64,000 bases of DNA, from contig NZ_CP050695.1 of assembly GCF_012044895.1 (NCBI RefSeq), forward strand, positions 1,022,501 to 1,086,500. Reading direction: 5' to 3'. Numbering within the stretch: the stretch's first letter is position 1; every line of letters begins with the position of its first letter. The notes beneath the pieces are model-generated. The model was given only the letters and a program-made list of their open reading frames with translations, did no database searches and was not told where the DNA came from. Shown one piece after another: positions 35,165 through 46,861 of this stretch. Origin of the DNA: Aquisalimonas sp. 2447. Lineage in GTDB: Bacteria; Pseudomonadota; Gammaproteobacteria; Nitrococcales; Aquisalimonadaceae. A program made the position numbers and the translations under genes.

Positions 35165-37120
35165 TCATTCCTGGGAGAGCAGGGTCGTGACGTAGTTCAG
35201 AGCCTCGCGGGCGCTGTGTGCGTCATACCCGTAGTCGCTGACCAGACGGTCTTCGACGGCGGAGACCTTCTTCTGCGTCTCGTCGTCGGGCCGGGCACTG
35301 GAGGTCACCAGGCGCAGCACGTCGCGCCGCTCCTGGAACAGGTACTGCTCCACGGCATCGCGCAGCCGGGCGTGACTGCCCAGCGTGAACTTCTCGCCGC
35401 GCTTGTAGGAGCCCATGGCCTTGCGGACCACCTCCTGCCGGAAGGAGTGTTTGCCTGCGTCCGAGATGCTGATCTTCTCTTCCACGCCGCGCAGAAAGCG
35501 CTCATCGGCCTCGCGCTCCTCGCCGGTGATGGGGTCCTGGACCTTGCGGCTGTCCAGCACCGCTTCCACCTCGTCCAGGTACTTCTCCAGCAGGTCCTGC
35601 GCCTCCTGCTCGAAGGAGACGAACAGCGCCTTGTGCACGTCCTCCTTGACCCAGCGGTTGTAGAAGTCCTTGCGTGTGGTCACCAGCAGATCGATCCAGG
35701 TCTTCTTCTCCTTGGCGTCCATGCGGGCATCCGACTCGATGGCGTCCTTCAGCGAGATGAGCACGTCCAGGGTGGTCAGGCTCTTGTTCTCGCTGCGGCT
35801 GATGGCGCCCGCCAAAGTGTTGACGATGAAGCGCGGGCTAACACCGTCCATGCCCTCGTCCGGATTCTCGTTGCGGATTTTCTCGATCTCCGAATGGGAG
35901 ACCCCTTCCACGTCCTCCCCGGCGTGGAGCCGGAGCTTCTTGGTAAGGTCCAGGTCCGCACGCTCCGAGGGCTTGAGCCGGGTCAGCACGGCGAACACCG
36001 CCGCTGCCTTCAGGGCATGGGGATCCAGGTGGACTTCCTTGAACGTGGGGGTCGACGAGGTGAGCTTCTCGTAGATCCGTGCCTCATCCTGGTAGCGCAG
36101 GGTGTAGGGCACCTGGATGATGACCATGCGGTCCAGCAGTGCCTCGTTTTCCTTTTCCTGGAGGAACTTGCGGAACTCTGCCAGGTTGGTGTGGGCGACA
36201 ATGGTCTGGTCCATGTGAATCAGCGGGAACCGCGAGACCTTGATGTTCTTTTCCTGGGTCAGCGTCAGCAGCAGATAGAGGAACTCCCGCTTGACCTTGA
36301 GGATCTCGATCATCTCCAGCATGCCGCGGTTGGCGGCATACACGGCGCCGGACCAGGACCAGGCACGTGGGTTTCCCTCGTCGCCGTATTCGGCCACCTT
36401 GGAAAGATCCACCGAGCCCACCAGGTCGGCGATGTCGGCGGTGGTGGGGTCGTGGGGTGCGTAGGTGCCCACGCCCACCCGGCCGGCCTCGTTGATGAAC
36501 ACGCGCTCCACTGGCACCTTGGTGAAGTCCCCCTCGTACTCTTCGTCGAGCATGGCCCGCGTGTAGGGGGAGAGTTCGCCCTCGATGTTCACGCCGTAGG
36601 TGTCGCGGAACTCGGCCCGCTTGCTGTGGGGGATCAGAAGCAGCGGGTTTTCGTGGATCGGGGAGCCCTTGATGGCATACATGGCGCCATCGTCGGTGAG
36701 GCTGTACTCCTCCAGCCCACGCTTGAGCAGCGTGACCAGGCTGGATTTGCCGCCGGAGGGCGGGCCCAGCAGCAGAAGCAGACGCCGGCCCACCTCGGAG
36801 CCTTCGCTGGCGGCCTTGAAGTAGTTGGCGACCCGCTCCAAGGATTCGTCCATGCCGAACAGGTCGTTGGCGAAGAGATCATAGCGGGTGATGTGCTCAC
36901 CCTCGTCCGACCGTTCGCTGCCATGCCACCGGATCATGTCCCAGAGGTACTGGTGACTGGTCCGGGCCAGCGCCTCCGGCGCCGTGGGAAGCACTTCCCG
37001 GAGGAACTCACCGAAGGTTCCTTCCCAGTGCTTCGCCTTGTGTTCTTTGGTGTAGTCAACCAGGGAGTCGACGAAACGGTTCTGTCCCTGTGCGTCGTGA
37101 TGCTGGTCTTTTTTCACCAT
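35165..37120 (-). CDS. prkA: PrkA-family serine protein kinase / AAA protein
   Basis: 651-aa protein. An N-terminal AAA-like ATPase has Walker A LLGPPSGGKSSLV near residue 110, and the C-terminal half is the PrkA domain. E. coli YeaG has autokinase activity; B. subtilis PrkA was reported to act as an ATP-dependent protease. The start ATG at 37120 follows AGAGGG by 8 bases; a longer frame to 37210 lacks a site. First gene of the operon with DUF444 and spoVR. Divergent from ligA across a 535-bp space containing a large hairpin element. Confidence 0.94.
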   Translation of the reverse strand: MVKKDQHHDAQGQNRFVDSLVDYTKEHKAKHWEGTFGEFLREVLPTAPEALARTSHQYLWDMIRWHGSERSDEGEHITRYDLFANDLFGMDESLERVANYFKAASEGSEVGRRLLLLLGPPSGGKSSLVTLLKRGLEEYSLTDDGAMYAIKGSPIHENPLLLIPHSKRAEFRDTYGVNIEGELSPYTRAMLDEEYEGDFTKVPVERVFINEAGRVGVGTYAPHDPTTADIADLVGSVDLSKVAEYGDEGNPRAWSWSGAVYAANRGMLEMIEILKVKREFLYLLLTLTQEKNIKVSRFPLIHMDQTIVAHTNLAEFRKFLQEKENEALLDRMVIIQVPYTLRYQDEARIYEKLTSSTPTFKEVHLDPHALKAAAVFAVLTRLKPSERADLDLTKKLRLHAGEDVEGVSHSEIEKIRNENPDEGMDGVSPRFIVNTLAGAISRSENKSLTTLDVLISLKDAIESDARMDAKEKKTWIDLLVTTRKDFYNRWVKEDVHKALFVSFEQEAQDLLEKYLDEVEAVLDSRKVQDPITGEEREADERFLRGVEEKISISDAGKHSFRQEVVRKAMGSYKRGEKFTLGSHARLRDAVEQYLFQERRDVLRLVTSSARPDDETQKKVSAVEDRLVSDYGYDAHSAREALNYVTTLLSQE

Positions 37121-39974
<2,854 letters not shown>

Positions 39975-40002
39975 TGGTCCCGGTGGCTGTGGTCAGGGAT
40001 GG

Positions 40003-40854
40003 TCAGTCGTCGCTGTCGGGGCGATAGAGTTCCACGTCTCCCTCCCGGCGCAGGTCCTTGACGTAACCCTCGATACGCTCCTGGGTCAGTTTGCGCTCCA
40101 GGTGGCCGGCAACGTCCTCGAACCGCGGGGGTTCCCGGTCGCGCCGCTCTTCCAGACGGATCACATGGTAGCCATAGCGGGTGCGTACCGGCTCACGGGT
40201 GTGTTCGCCGATGTCCAGCTCCATGGTGGCACGGCCGAAGGGCTCCACCATCTCCCCCGGGACAAACCAGCCCAGGTCGCCGCCCAGCGAGGCGGTCGGG
40301 CCGCGTGAATACTCTTGTGCAAGTTCGGCAAAGTCGGCGCCTTCCTCCAGGTGCCGGATCACTTCTTCGGCATCATCCGCGCTTTCCAGCAGGATGTGCC
40401 GGGCATGATACTCCCGGGTGTGTTCCTCGCTGTGCATCACGTCGTCAAAGCGCGCCAGCATCTCGTCCTCGGGGATGGGCTCGCTCTTGAGGTTCTCCAG
40501 CATGGCCTGGGCAAGCACCGCATGATGCATGTTCCGCATCCGGGCGTTGACCATGGGATCATTGTGCAGGCCGTGGTCGCGTGCATCCTGGGCGATCAAC
40601 GCCATTTCCACGAGTTCCAGCAGCAAAGTTTCCCGCTCGTCAGGGTCGATGCTGCCGGGGTTCTGGCCCGTGCGACGCATCACGTGCAGGTCCAGCATGG
40701 TCTCGCTAATGGGCTCGCCATTGACCTTGGCGACGATGCGGATATCCCCGTCATTCTCTTCCGTGGTGACGTCGTCGCTGCCGCAGGCGGTCAGCAGCAG
40801 GAGTGCGGGGGCAAGCAGCAATGCGCCAAGAGTGATTCGCGCCGGCGCCCTCAT
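40003..40854 (-). CDS. Parvulin-type peptidylprolyl isomerase lipoprotein
   Basis: 283-aa periplasmic foldase of the PpiC/SurA/PrsA group. The N-terminal lipoprotein signal ends in a lipobox LLTAC-GS with the cysteine at residue 24. A SurA-like helical N-domain follows (about 40-135). The parvulin domain is ARHILLESADDAEEV, then EYSRGPTASLGGDLGWF and FGRATMELDIGEHT and the terminal YGYHVIRLEER (about 145-245). Start ATG at 40854 overlaps the bolA stop by 4 bp. Likely membrane-anchored, assisting outer-membrane protein folding. Confidence 0.9.
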   Translation of the reverse strand: MRAPARITLGALLLAPALLLLTACGSDDVTTEENDGDIRIVAKVNGEPISETMLDLHVMRRTGQNPGSIDPDERETLLLELVEMALIAQDARDHGLHNDPMVNARMRNMHHAVLAQAMLENLKSEPIPEDEMLARFDDVMHSEEHTREYHARHILLESADDAEEVIRHLEEGADFAELAQEYSRGPTASLGGDLGWFVPGEMVEPFGRATMELDIGEHTREPVRTRYGYHVIRLEERRDREPPRFEDVAGHLERKLTQERIEGYVKDLRREGDVELYRPDSDD

Positions 40855-41141
40855 GCGGTCTCTCTCTCGTACTCTGCGGGCGTCAGTGCGCGGATACTCA
40901 ACGCGTGAATGGTGTCCCGGCGCATGGCGTCGCCCATGGCGTCGTAGACCAGGCGATGGCGTTTCAGGGGCGCCAGCCCGTCGAACGCGTCGCTGACCAC
41001 CAGTACCCGGAAATGGCCGCCACCGTCTTTTGCGCCGGCGTGACCGACATGCAGATGGCTTTCATCCTCGACGTCCAGATGCTGAACCGGGAGCGCCTGC
41101 TGCAGTCGTTCCCGGATCATGGCGACACGTTCCTGCGTCAT
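40851..41141 (-). CDS. BolA family protein
   Basis: 96-aa BolA/IbaG-family protein with the class II KH-like fold. The family core is the DESHLHVGH segment (about residues 25-33, with the glutaredoxin/Fe-S ligand histidines), then [13 protein letters not shown] and the invariant [11 protein letters not shown]. Partners are monothiol glutaredoxins in iron-sulfur handling. Overlaps yciI (41138-41141) and the isomerase gene by 4 bp each, so the three form one translationally coupled operon. Confidence 0.92.
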   Translation of the reverse strand: MTQERVAMIRERLQQALPVQHLDVEDESHLHVGHAGAKDGGGHFRVLVVSDAFDGLAPLKRHRLVYDAMGDAMRRDTIHALSIRALTPAEYERETA

Positions 41142-41437
41142 GGCAGTACCTTCTTGAACGGCTTGACGGTCACGGAGCGATAAACGCCCGCGGTTACGTA
41201 GGGATCCGCCTCGGCCCAGGCACGGGCATCTTCCAGGCTCGGAAATTCGGCAATGATAAGGCTGCCGGTGAAACCGGCGGGGCCCGGGTCGTCGCTGTCG
41301 ATGGCCGGATGGGGTCCGGCCACCAGGACACGGCCTTCGGCCTTGAGAGTCTCCAGTCGCTCAAGGTGGGCCGCACGGGCGCCCTTGCGCAACTCCAGGC
41401 TCTCTTCCACGTCTTCGCTGATGATCGCGTAATACAT
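41138..41437 (-). CDS. YciI family protein
   Basis: 99-aa protein with the ferredoxin-like YciI/YCII fold. It starts [17 protein letters not shown], has the family [22 protein letters not shown] stretch and ends in the hydrophobic strand [17 protein letters not shown]. The ATG at 41437 has GGAGA 7 bases upstream, so the in-frame codons before it are not used. The conserved His and Asp of the family (His35, Asp61 region) are present; the biochemical function is not established. yciI-bolA-isomerase order resembles other gammaproteobacteria, where intracellular septation gene ispZ often precedes; it is absent here. Confidence 0.88.
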   Translation of the reverse strand: MYYAIISEDVEESLELRKGARAAHLERLETLKAEGRVLVAGPHPAIDSDDPGPAGFTGSLIIAEFPSLEDARAWAEADPYVTAGVYRSVTVKPFKKVLP

Positions 41438-41591
41438 TCTTTTCTCTCCGCCTGTGTCGGTAACCGGCAACAAGGCGCGAGGTTAGCATAGCCTTCCGGC
41501 GGCTTGGCACTCGGTGGCGCAGCTTGCCTGTCCCGTTACAATTGACACTGCCGCGCGCCATCCGTTCGACACAACCATAAGCGATCGCCCC

Positions 41592-42218
41592 ATGAGCCAG
41601 TATTTCGAAGTTCACCCGCAGACGCCGCAGCCCCGCCTGATGAAACAGGCGGCGGAGATCATCCGCAAGGGCGGCGTGGTGGTCTATCCCACGGACTCCA
41701 CCTATGCGCTGGGATGCGCCATGGGGGAAAAGGCGGCCATCGACCGTATCCGTCAGATTCGCCAGCTTGCCGATGATCACAATTTCACGCTGATGTGCAG
41801 GGATCTGTCGGACATCGGCACCTATGCAAAGGTCGAGAACAGCGCCTACCGGCTGCTCAAGGCGTTCACGCCGGGCCCGTATACCTTCGTGCTCCGGGCA
41901 ACCAGTGAGGTTCCCCGGCGTCTGCAGCACCCCAGGCGCAAGACCATCGGCATCCGCGTGCCGGACCACGCCATTGCCAGGGCGTTGGCGGAGCACGTGG
42001 GCGAGCCCATCATGACCACCAGCCTGCTGCTGCCCGGCCAGAGCGATCCGTTCCCCGAAGCCCCGGAAATCGCCGATGCCATCGGCAAGCAGGTGGATCT
42101 GATCATCGACGGCGGGCCCTGCGAGCTGGAGCCCTCCACGGTGGTGGACCTCTACGACGGCGTACCGAAGGTCCTGCGGCGCGGTGTCGGTGATGCCAGC
42201 GTTTTCGAGGAGGGGTAG
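41592..42218 (+). CDS. YciO/Sua5/YrdC family protein
   Basis: 208-aa protein of the YrdC-fold superfamily. It opens AAEIIRKGGVVVYPTDSTYALGC (family PTDTxYGL motif reads PTDSTYAL) and continues KRRxR-like IRQLADDHNFTL, then FTPGPYTFVL. Family members make threonylcarbamoyl-AMP for tRNA t6A (Sua5/TsaC). YciO-type proteins, which this resembles in length and sequence, may not replace TsaC. Start ATG at 41592. Monocistronic-looking; a hairpin element follows. Confidence 0.88.
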   Translation: MSQYFEVHPQTPQPRLMKQAAEIIRKGGVVVYPTDSTYALGCAMGEKAAIDRIRQIRQLADDHNFTLMCRDLSDIGTYAKVENSAYRLLKAFTPGPYTFVLRATSEVPRRLQHPRRKTIGIRVPDHAIARALAEHVGEPIMTTSLLLPGQSDPFPEAPEIADAIGKQVDLIIDGGPCELEPSTVVDLYDGVPKVLRRGVGDASVFEEG

Positions 42219-42594
42219 TTCTGGTCGATTCGGTCGGAGACTCGTGCGGATGGTCGAGGGTTTCTCTCGCTGGGATGATGGCACGCTGGCGGGAGCGGGG
42301 CTGGCCGAGGGATTCCCGGGACGACTAGCGAAGCCCCGGAGTGGAGGCCGTCCGGCCCCGAAGGGGTGGCCGCAGGATGCGGCCACCGGCGCCCAGCGCA
42401 GGGATGCGCTGTAAGCCGGCCAGGCCGGAATGGAGGGAACTTTTCTTCGCCAGAAGAAAAGTTAGGCGGAGCTCCGGAGTCCCGGGAATCCCTCGGCCAG
42501 CCCCGCTCCCGCCAGCCCCGAAAGTGTACCCTGTGCCCCCGCCAGCCGACCGGGTATCATGGCCGGCCATTGTGGCGTAGGAAAGGAGTCAGCG
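42219..42594. other. yciO-trpS space containing a composite hairpin element
   Basis: 376 bp without a gene. The element spans 42285-42516 and 78 bp remain to the trpS start. No tryptophan leader peptide, run of Trp codons or T-box could be seen; the space is explained almost wholly by the repeat. Confidence 0.75.
42285..42516 (+). repeat. Family-1 composite hairpin element, copy C
   Basis: 232 bp. Arms are 38-bp perfect inverted repeats (42285-42322 and 42479-42516) with no similarity to arms of copies A or B. The core (42323-42478) is in the same orientation as copy A. Its last stem is AACTTTTCTTC/GAAGAAAAGTT, a paired C-to-T and G-to-A change relative to copy B. Confidence 0.9.
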
Positions 42595-43812
42595 TTGAGT
42601 TCGCTTCCCACACGGCAGAGTCGCGTCCTCTCCGGCATGCGGCCCACCGGCCGTCTGCACCTCGGGCACTACCACGGCGTACTGAAGAACTGGCTGCAAC
42701 TGCAGCAGGAGCACGAGTGCTTCTTCTTCGTCGCCGACTGGCACGCCCTGACCACCCATTACGAAGAGCGCGAAATCCTCTCCGACAACGTCTGGGAGAT
42801 GCTCATCGACTGGCTTGCCTGCGGCGTCAACCCGAGCCTGGCGCGGATATTCATCCAGTCCCGGGTGCCGGAGCACGCTGAGTTGCATCTGTTGCTGTCC
42901 ATGATTACGCCCCTGGGTTGGCTGGAACGCGTGCCCACGTACAAGGACCAGCAGGAACAACTCCGCGACCGCGATCTGGCCACCTACGGCTTCCTCGGTT
43001 ACCCGCTGCTGCAGTCCGCCGACATCCTCATCTACCGGGCGACCGGCGTGCCCGTGGGTGAAGACCAGGTGGCGCATGTGGAGCTGACCCGCGAGATCGC
43101 CCGCCGCTTCAACCACCAGTTCGGTCGCGAACCCGGGTTCGAGGACAAGGCGCTGGCGGCGGCCAGGAAAATGGGCAAGAAGAACAACAAGCTCTACCTG
43201 GACCTGCGGCGCAAGTATCAGGAAGGCGGCGACACGGAATCCCTGGAGGTGGCCCGGGCGCTGCTGGACAACCAGCAGAACATCACCCTGGCCGACCGTG
43301 AGCGCCTCTACGGCTACCTGGATGGCAGCGGCGTGGTCATCCTGCCGGAGCCCCGGGCCATGCTCACACCGTCGCCGCGCATGCCGGGGCTGGACGGGCG
43401 CAAGATGTCCAAGTCCTACCACAACACCATCTCCCTGCGCGACGAGCCCGGGGAAGTGGAGCAGAAGATTCGCACCATGCCCACGGATCCCGCCCGGGTG
43501 CGCCGCTCCGATCCCGGCGAGCCGGAGAAATGCCCGGTGTGGGACTTCCACAAGATCTACTCCGACGACGACACCAGGGAATGGGTGCAGACCGGTTGTC
43601 GCAGTGCGGGCATCGGCTGCCTGGACTGCAAGAAGCCGGTGATCGAGGCGGTGCAGGCGGAATTGCGGCCCATCCGCGAGCGCGGCAGGGAATACGAAGA
43701 GGACCCGGACACGGTGCGCAGCATCATCGCCTCCGGTGTCGAAGAGGCGCGGGACTCGGCCCGGGATACCCTGGATGACGTGCGCCGGTTCATGGGCCTG
43801 CGGTACTGGTAG
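42595..43812 (+). CDS. trpS: Tryptophanyl-tRNA synthetase
   Basis: Class Ic aminoacyl-tRNA synthetase, 405 aa. The HIGH motif reads LHLGHYHG near residue 22 and the KMSKS motif GRKMSKS near 265. It belongs to the longer proteobacterial TrpRS type (~400 aa), with an insert near the end holding CRSAGIGCLDCKK. The start is a TTG at 42595 with AGGAG six bases upstream (aaaggagtcagcg); no ATG fits, since the upstream in-frame ATG at 42559 has no site. Followed 22 bp later by scpA, probably in the same transcript. Confidence 0.94.
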   Translation: MSSLPTRQSRVLSGMRPTGRLHLGHYHGVLKNWLQLQQEHECFFFVADWHALTTHYEEREILSDNVWEMLIDWLACGVNPSLARIFIQSRVPEHAELHLLLSMITPLGWLERVPTYKDQQEQLRDRDLATYGFLGYPLLQSADILIYRATGVPVGEDQVAHVELTREIARRFNHQFGREPGFEDKALAAARKMGKKNNKLYLDLRRKYQEGGDTESLEVARALLDNQQNITLADRERLYGYLDGSGVVILPEPRAMLTPSPRMPGLDGRKMSKSYHNTISLRDEPGEVEQKIRTMPTDPARVRRSDPGEPEKCPVWDFHKIYSDDDTREWVQTGCRSAGIGCLDCKKPVIEAVQAELRPIRERGREYEEDPDTVRSIIASGVEEARDSARDTLDDVRRFMGLRYW

Positions 43813-43834
43813 AGCCTAAAGGAGCGAGGCGACG

Positions 43835-44653
43835 TTGACGGATACGGCGGACAGTGACGGGTTGCTGGAGGAACAGCCGGGTGCGGTGCCCAGTGCCCGG
43901 GTGCGCGGCGAACCCGTGCAGGAGCTGCCGCGGGATCTCTACATCCCGCCGGACGCCCTGGAAGTCTTCCTGGAAGCCTTCGAGGGCCCCCTGGACCTCC
44001 TGCTCTACCTGATCCGCAAGCAGAATCTGAATATCCTCGATGTTCCCATTGCCGCCATCACCCGGCAATACATGGAGTACGTCGACCTGATGAAGGAACT
44101 GCGCCTGGAACTGGCCGCCGAGTATCTGGTCATGGCCGCCGTGCTGGCGGAGATCAAGTCGCGCACGCTGCTGCCCCGCCCGCCGGCGCAGGACGACGAG
44201 GACGAGGATCCGCGGGCCGAGCTGGTGCGTCGGCTGCAGGAATACGAGCGTTACAAGGTCGCCGGCGAGGAGCTGGACGCCCTGCCGCGCCAGGGGCGGG
44301 ATTTTTTCCCCGCCGCCGCCGAAGCACCGGGCGCCGAGCCGCAGCGGCGTGAGCCGGAAGTGGACATGCGCGAGCTTCTGGCGGCGCTGGCGGATGTCAT
44401 GACCAGGGCCGAGATGTTCACTCACCACCACGTGCAGAAAGAGGCATTGTCGGTGCGCGAGCGCATGACCGAGACACTGGCGCGGCTGGATGGCGAACAT
44501 TTCACTGGTTTCGCCGATCTGCTCAATCCCGAGGAGGGGCGAGCCGGCGTCGTGGTGAGTTTCCTGGCGCTGCTGGAGCTGATCAAGGCGGCCATGGTGG
44601 AAGTCGTGCAGTCCGAGCCACTGGCGCCGATTTATGTGCGTGTCCGGGGGTGA
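43835..44653 (+). CDS. scpA: Segregation and condensation protein A
   Basis: Kleisin subunit of the SMC-ScpAB chromosome condensin, 272 aa. It has the typical FEGPLDLLLYLIRKQNLNILDVPIA segment (residues 50-75) and the EYLVMAAVLAEIKSRTLLP helix (about 95-113). An acidic linker and a C-terminal winged helix (FLALLELIKAAMVEVVQ) follow. The start is TTG at 43835, since GGAG at 43821 is the only ribosome site nearby. Overlaps scpB at the GTGATG. Confidence 0.93.
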   Translation: MTDTADSDGLLEEQPGAVPSARVRGEPVQELPRDLYIPPDALEVFLEAFEGPLDLLLYLIRKQNLNILDVPIAAITRQYMEYVDLMKELRLELAAEYLVMAAVLAEIKSRTLLPRPPAQDDEDEDPRAELVRRLQEYERYKVAGEELDALPRQGRDFFPAAAEAPGAEPQRREPEVDMRELLAALADVMTRAEMFTHHHVQKEALSVRERMTETLARLDGEHFTGFADLLNPEEGRAGVVVSFLALLELIKAAMVEVVQSEPLAPIYVRVRG

Positions 44654-45273
44654 TGGGGATGGCAACGCCACCTCTTAAACACATTATCGAAGCGGCGCTG
44701 CTCGCCGCGGGCGGACCGCTGTCGCTGGATCATCTGCAGACCCTGTTCGATCAGCACGATGTGCCGGACAAGACCAGTCTGCGGGCGGCGCTGGCCGAAC
44801 TGGGGCAGGAGTACGAAGGCCGCGGCATCGAACTCAGGGCCCTGGCCAGCGGCTACCAGATCCAGGTGTGCGCCGAGCTTGCCCCCTGGGTGTCGCGGCT
44901 GTGGGAGGAAAAGCCCCAGCGCTATTCCCGCGCCCTGCTGGAGACCCTGGCCATCATTGCCTACCGCCAGCCCGTGACCCGGGGCGAGATCGAGGAAATC
45001 CGCGGTGTCTCGGTGAACACCAACATCATGCGCACCCTGCAGGAGCGTGGCTGGGTGCGCAGCGTGGGGCAGCGGGACGTGCCCGGGCGGCCGGCCATGT
45101 ACGGCACCACCCGACAGTTTCTGGACTACTTCAACCTGGCCAGCCTGGACGAACTGCCGTCGTTGCTGGAGCTGCGCGACCTGGACGACATCCACCCGGA
45201 ACTGGATCTCAAGTTCCCGGAAGAGGCGGACGCGTCCGCCGCAACACCGGACGCGGAGCGACGCGATGAATGA
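44650..45273 (+). CDS. scpB: Segregation and condensation protein B
   Basis: Winged-helix partner of ScpA, 207 aa. Core pattern: IIEAALLAAGGPLSLDHL, PWVSRLWEEKPQRYSRALLETLAIIAYRQPVTRGEIEEIRGV and VPGRPAMYGTTRQFLDYF. The start is GTG at 44650, overlapping the scpA stop; ATGs at 44653 and 44659 are alternatives one and three codons later. The 3' end overlaps rluB by 8 bp. scpA-scpB-rluB is a common gammaproteobacterial order. Confidence 0.93.
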   Translation: MMGMATPPLKHIIEAALLAAGGPLSLDHLQTLFDQHDVPDKTSLRAALAELGQEYEGRGIELRALASGYQIQVCAELAPWVSRLWEEKPQRYSRALLETLAIIAYRQPVTRGEIEEIRGVSVNTNIMRTLQERGWVRSVGQRDVPGRPAMYGTTRQFLDYFNLASLDELPSLLELRDLDDIHPELDLKFPEEADASAATPDAERRDE

Positions 45274-46102
45274 CGACACGCAGGACGAGAAATTGCAGAA
45301 AGTGCTCGCGCGGGCGGGCCTGGGGTCGCGGCGGGAGATCGAGGGCTGGATCGGCGACGGTCGTGTCCGTGTGGATGGCAATGTTGCCGGCCTCGGCGAT
45401 CGTGTCACCGGCGCGGAGCATATCGCCGTCGACGGGCAGCGCGTCCCCCGCGAGCGCCTCACGGGGCTGCGGCGGAAGGTGATCATGTACCACAAGCCCG
45501 TGGGCGAGGTGACCAGCCGCAATGATCCCGAAGGCCGGCCCACGGTGTTCGGGAATCTGCCGCGGCTGGGCCAGGGGCGCTGGATCAACATCGGCCGGCT
45601 GGATCTCAACACCCTGGGGCTGCTGCTGTTCACCAATGACGGTGAACTGGCCAACCGGCTCATGCACCCGAAATGGGAGCTGGAGCGGGAATACGCCTGC
45701 CGGCTTTACGGTGCCGTGGACCAGGCGGTGATCGACCGGCTCCTGGCCGGCGTGACCCTGGAGGACGGCGACGCCCGATTCGACTCCGTCGAGGCGGTGG
45801 GCGGTGGCGGCGAGAACGTCTGGTACCACGTCGTGGTCCGCGAGGGACGGCAACGGGAGGTGCGGCGGCTGTGGGAGTCCCAGGGCGTCACGGTGAGCCG
45901 GCTGATCCGCGTGCGTTACGGGCCGGTACGGCTGCCGCAGGACCTGCCCCGGGGCAAGGTCCGTTTCCTGGAGGGGGAGATGCTGACGCGTCTGTGCAAG
46001 GCGGTGGATCTGGACCCGGATGCGCTCATCAGCCCCGCCGGTGAACCCGGCCGCCGCAAGGCACCGCAGCGATCGCGCAAGAAGCAGACGCGACGGCGGT
46101 AA
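45266..46102 (+). CDS. rluB: 23S rRNA pseudouridine synthase RluB
   Basis: 278-aa enzyme of the RsuA/RluB/E/F family, making pseudouridine 2605 in 23S rRNA. It has an N-terminal S4 RNA-binding domain (KVLARAGLGSRREIEGWI, residues 9-60) and the catalytic Asp in NIGRLDLNTLGLLLFTNDG (near residue 112). The C-terminal signature is REGRQREVRRLWESQG, and the tail is basic (RRKAPQRSRKKQTRRR). Start ATG at 45266 inside the end of scpB. Length and sequence favour RluB over RluE/RsuA. Confidence 0.92.
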   Translation: MNDDTQDEKLQKVLARAGLGSRREIEGWIGDGRVRVDGNVAGLGDRVTGAEHIAVDGQRVPRERLTGLRRKVIMYHKPVGEVTSRNDPEGRPTVFGNLPRLGQGRWINIGRLDLNTLGLLLFTNDGELANRLMHPKWELEREYACRLYGAVDQAVIDRLLAGVTLEDGDARFDSVEAVGGGGENVWYHVVVREGRQREVRRLWESQGVTVSRLIRVRYGPVRLPQDLPRGKVRFLEGEMLTRLCKAVDLDPDALISPAGEPGRRKAPQRSRKKQTRRR

Positions 46103-46110
46103 GCGGGGCA

Positions 46111-46776
46111 ATGCTTCGGCGGATCTTCGATACCTTGCACGCCGCGTTCGGCGATCAGCACTGGTGGCCGGCCGACTCCGACTATGAGGTGATGGTCGGC
46201 GCCGTACTCACCCAGAACACGGCCTGGCGCAACGTGGAGAGAGCCATCGCCAATCTGCGCCGCGAGGATCTGCTGGAGCCCGCAGCGGTCATGGCGCTGC
46301 CCGAGGAGCAACTGGCCGAGCAGATCCGTCCGGCCGGTTACTTCAACATCAAGGCCCGGCGTCTGCGGAATCTCACGGCGGTGCTTCTGGACGATGGCGG
46401 CGTGGACGCCTGGTGGCACTGGGAAACCGACGCCCTGCGGCGTCGGCTGCTGCAGGTCAATGGCGTGGGCGAGGAGACGGCGGACAGTATCCTGTTGTAT
46501 GTTTTCCGGCGTCCGGTGTTCGTGGTGGACGCCTATACCCGGCGTATATTCACCCGGCTGGATTTGCTGGTCGGTGACGAGGCCTATGGCACGATTGCCG
46601 AGCGTTTCCACGCCGGTCTGCCCGGGGACAGTGGCCTGTTCAACGAGTACCATGCTCTGATCGTCCGGTTGGGCAACCGGATCTGCCGGCCTCGTCCGCG
46701 GTGCGGGGAGTGCCCGTTGCGTAATGATTGCCCTGTGGGCCGCGCGTCCGCCGCGGGTGACCTTGCGAAACAGTGA
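46111..46776 (+). CDS. Endonuclease III-like DNA glycosylase
   Basis: 221-aa HhH-GPD protein with an iron-sulfur site. The hairpin is VNGVGEETADSILLY (residues 116-130) and the catalytic Asp140 is in VFVVDAYTRR. The position of the EndoIII lyase Lys is Glu122. This ETADSILLY form belongs to a separate subfamily of EndoIII-related glycosylases, so it is probably a monofunctional base excision enzyme. Four cysteines (192, 198, 201, 207) sit as C-x5-C-x2-C-x5-C, one residue shorter in the first gap than E. coli Nth. It lies 8 bp after rluB on the same strand. Substrate base unknown. Confidence 0.85.
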   Translation: MLRRIFDTLHAAFGDQHWWPADSDYEVMVGAVLTQNTAWRNVERAIANLRREDLLEPAAVMALPEEQLAEQIRPAGYFNIKARRLRNLTAVLLDDGGVDAWWHWETDALRRRLLQVNGVGEETADSILLYVFRRPVFVVDAYTRRIFTRLDLLVGDEAYGTIAERFHAGLPGDSGLFNEYHALIVRLGNRICRPRPRCGECPLRNDCPVGRASAAGDLAKQ

Positions 46777-46861
46777 CGCCCGTCACGGATAGTTTCGTTT
46801 TCAGTCTCCATGCTACGCTATGCCGGCGCACGGAACGCCGTGAAGAACCAAGGGATTCCCC

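Noticed and set aside
42219-42594. trp leader attenuator or T-box before trpS
   Set aside because: No short Trp-rich reading frame and no T-box motif. The hairpins belong to a repeat found at two other, unrelated loci.
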